A DNA stretch of 13,459 nt from Treponema sp. (GTDB taxonomy: Bacteria; Spirochaetota; Spirochaetia; Treponematales; Breznakiellaceae): contig JAITBO010000377.1 of assembly GCA_031283505.1 (NCBI GenBank), forward strand, positions 1-13,459, in the 5' to 3' direction. The notes under the pieces are model-generated. The model was not told the DNA's origin. It searched no databases and was given only the letters and a program-made list of their open reading frames with translations. Below are positions 12,470 to 13,459 of this stretch, piece after piece. The first letter of the stretch is position 1. Each line of letters opens with the position of its first letter. A program made the translations under genes and the position numbers.

Positions 12470-13421
12470 TTATGGCGAAAAAACTTCGTAAGGAGTCAGG
12501 TAGTCTAAAACCTAGCGCCGCCGATTGTTGTTTTTAACAACGATTTTCTCAAGCTGATTTGGGGTGAGCTCATCAAACGGTATCTTTTTAGGCAGGTACT
12601 GCCGTATCAGTCCGTTGGTGTGTTCGTTCAGTCCCCGTTCCCATGAGTGATAGGGGTGGGCAAAATAGATGTCCAGCACAAGAGCTTGCGACAGGCTCTT
12701 ACGCCGCGAATTCCTTCCCGTTGTCCAGCGTCAGGGTCTTCCGCATCTGAGCGGGTATTGGCTTGAAGGCGCGGATGGCGGCATGGTTCAAGGCCGCCGC
12801 CGTCTTGTCCGGCAGTATCTTTGCCTGAAGTAATTTCGTCTTCCGGTCAACAAATGTCGCTATATAGGCGTTTTTACCGGCGCTTTCTATGGTGTCCCCC
12901 TCCCAATCACCCACTCGGGTCTTCTCTTCAACTATTTGCGGGCGTTCATCGATGGAGACATGGTCACGTATCTGACTGCAATGGTCTTTTGCCCCCTTTC
13001 GATGTGCCTGTCTTTGCCAGAAATGCCCTTTCATCTCCGGGGCTTTCGCCGTTTCCCGGTATAGACAGGTGTAGATGGTCGATGGTGAAGCCTGTTTTTC
13101 CTTCCGTTCGGGGTATAACACTCCAAGCCAGCCTGAAATCTGGTCCGCAGACAGGTCTTGTTTGAACAAACGCATGATTTCCCGCGTGAGCTTATGGTCA
13201 TCGAGCTTGGGACTTGGCTTATTGTCCAGGCGTCTTTGCGCACTCGTTTGTTGAACCTCGTTGCCGGTATAAACGCCGCCGGTACTGTTTCGGTTTAACT
13301 CGCGATAGATGCTGCTTAGATGCTTGCCATGTATCACGGACTGATAACATTTGAGCAGCCCCATGCCCTCCATTGCCTGTAGCGCATTCCTTTCGTCCAG
13401 GGTATAGTGTGTGTACGACAT
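12470..13421 (-). pseudogene. IS30-family transposase, broken by a frameshift and a nonsense codon
   Basis: The first 240 codons (13421-12699) start MSYTHYTLDERNALQAMEGM and contain the N-terminal helix-turn-helix (YRELNRNS), QISGWL and the first two DDE aspartates, GDWEGDTI (Asp176) and TLDNGKEFA (Asp233). The frame then stops at TAA 12701-12699. The expected continuation, KSLSQALVLDIYFAHPYHSW then ERGLNEHTNGLIRQYLP, with the catalytic Glu, is present directly afterwards in another frame and reads to TAG at 12514-12512, where IS30 proteins normally have RKVLDYLTPYEVF; VLDYLTPYEVFSP and TAA 12472-12470 follow. A two-base loss at the first break (a His codon reduced to T) and a Lys-to-stop change explain the defects. 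The copy should be inactive on its own. Confidence 0.85.
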
Positions 13422-13424
13422 CGG

Positions 13425-13447
13425 CGGACCGAAGGTCCGATACCTCC
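13425..13447 (-). promoter_or_regulatory. Ribosome binding site separated from the IS30 start codon by a hairpin
   Basis: On the minus strand GGAGGT (13447-13442) is followed by the perfect stem-loop CGGACC-TTC-GGTCCG (13439-13425) and then CCG-ATG. The distance from Shine-Dalgarno to ATG is 20 nt in linear sequence but about five once the hairpin is folded. Confidence 0.5.
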
Positions 13448-13459
13448 GATAGAGTGTGT

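Larger units (their letters stand above)
12440..13459 (-). mobile_element. IS30-family element, one end and the inactive transposase
   Basis: The transposase remnant reaches to within about 40 bp of the window's right edge. One terminal inverted repeat is expected near 12440-12470 (AAGTTCGAATTTTATGG lies there, next to the end of the coding sequence) and the other beyond 13459, so the pair cannot be matched and the boundary is approximate. Confidence 0.5.

Noticed and set aside
12680..12700. AAGAGC/GCTCTT palindrome as a small insertion that broke the IS30 transposase
   Set aside because: Read in the correct frame, these bases encode KSLSQALVL, which fits the expected spacing between the DNGKEFA and DIYFAHP motifs; a two-base loss before it explains the break, so the palindrome is ordinary coding sequence.
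12699..13421. The 240-codon frame as an intact short transposase
   Set aside because: The third catalytic residue (Glu in HSWERG) lies after the stop in another frame, with a further nonsense codon at 12512-12514.

Overview
The window looks like chromosomal DNA of a host-associated spirochaete, most likely a Treponema of the higher-GC, gut-dwelling kind. This is inferred from gene content rather than from a marker gene. The supporting features are lipoproteins with relaxed lipoboxes, a bacterial XPB helicase followed by a companion protein, a lipoprotein of the formylglycine-generating-enzyme (FGE) fold of the type Treponema is known to diversify, and many short dispersed palindromes. No rRNA, tRNA, CRISPR array or replication origin is visible.

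Layout. 1-255: the 5' part of an IS200/IS605 tnpA (minus strand) with its left-end hairpins. 256-384: three back-to-back hairpins, two of them related perfect palindromes with compensated arm changes. 386-2982 (minus): a two-gene envelope operon, a TPR-like lipoprotein followed by an MltD-like lytic transglycosylase with two LysM domains, coupled by a TGATG overlap. A 57-bp divergent control region carries two promoters whose -35 boxes overlap. 3040-5348 (plus): a small polytopic LiaF-TM-like membrane protein and a TPR lipoprotein, coupled by a GTGA overlap. 5349-7565: an accessory island, with dispersed repeats around a lipoprotein gene whose first 330 bp carry three single-base frameshifts while its FGE-fold C-terminal part is intact. 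7566-12366 (plus): a tight three-gene operon encoding an XPB-family helicase, a 739-residue partner with a helicase-associated domain, and a NYN (PIN-like) nuclease with a C-terminal OST-HTH/LOTUS domain. 12470-13459: a decayed IS30-family transposase (minus strand).

How the genes work together. The genes between 386 and 5348 are cell-envelope functions: peptidoglycan cleavage plus lipoproteins with helical repeats that could act as scaffolds. The 7566-12366 operon suggests a DNA or RNA processing complex, namely a 3'-5' helicase, its accessory subunit and a nuclease with a nucleic-acid-binding tail.

The most interesting signals are four. (1) The last ~100 bp of the FGE-fold gene have the composition and scaffold of a diversity-generating retroelement (DGR) variable region, followed directly by a hairpin. 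No reverse transcriptase or template is in the window, so it would have to be a remote target. (2) The covarying palindromes at 256-384. (3) The helicase-partner-nuclease operon. (4) Several genes whose start codon lies where transcription should begin, which suggests leaderless mRNAs.
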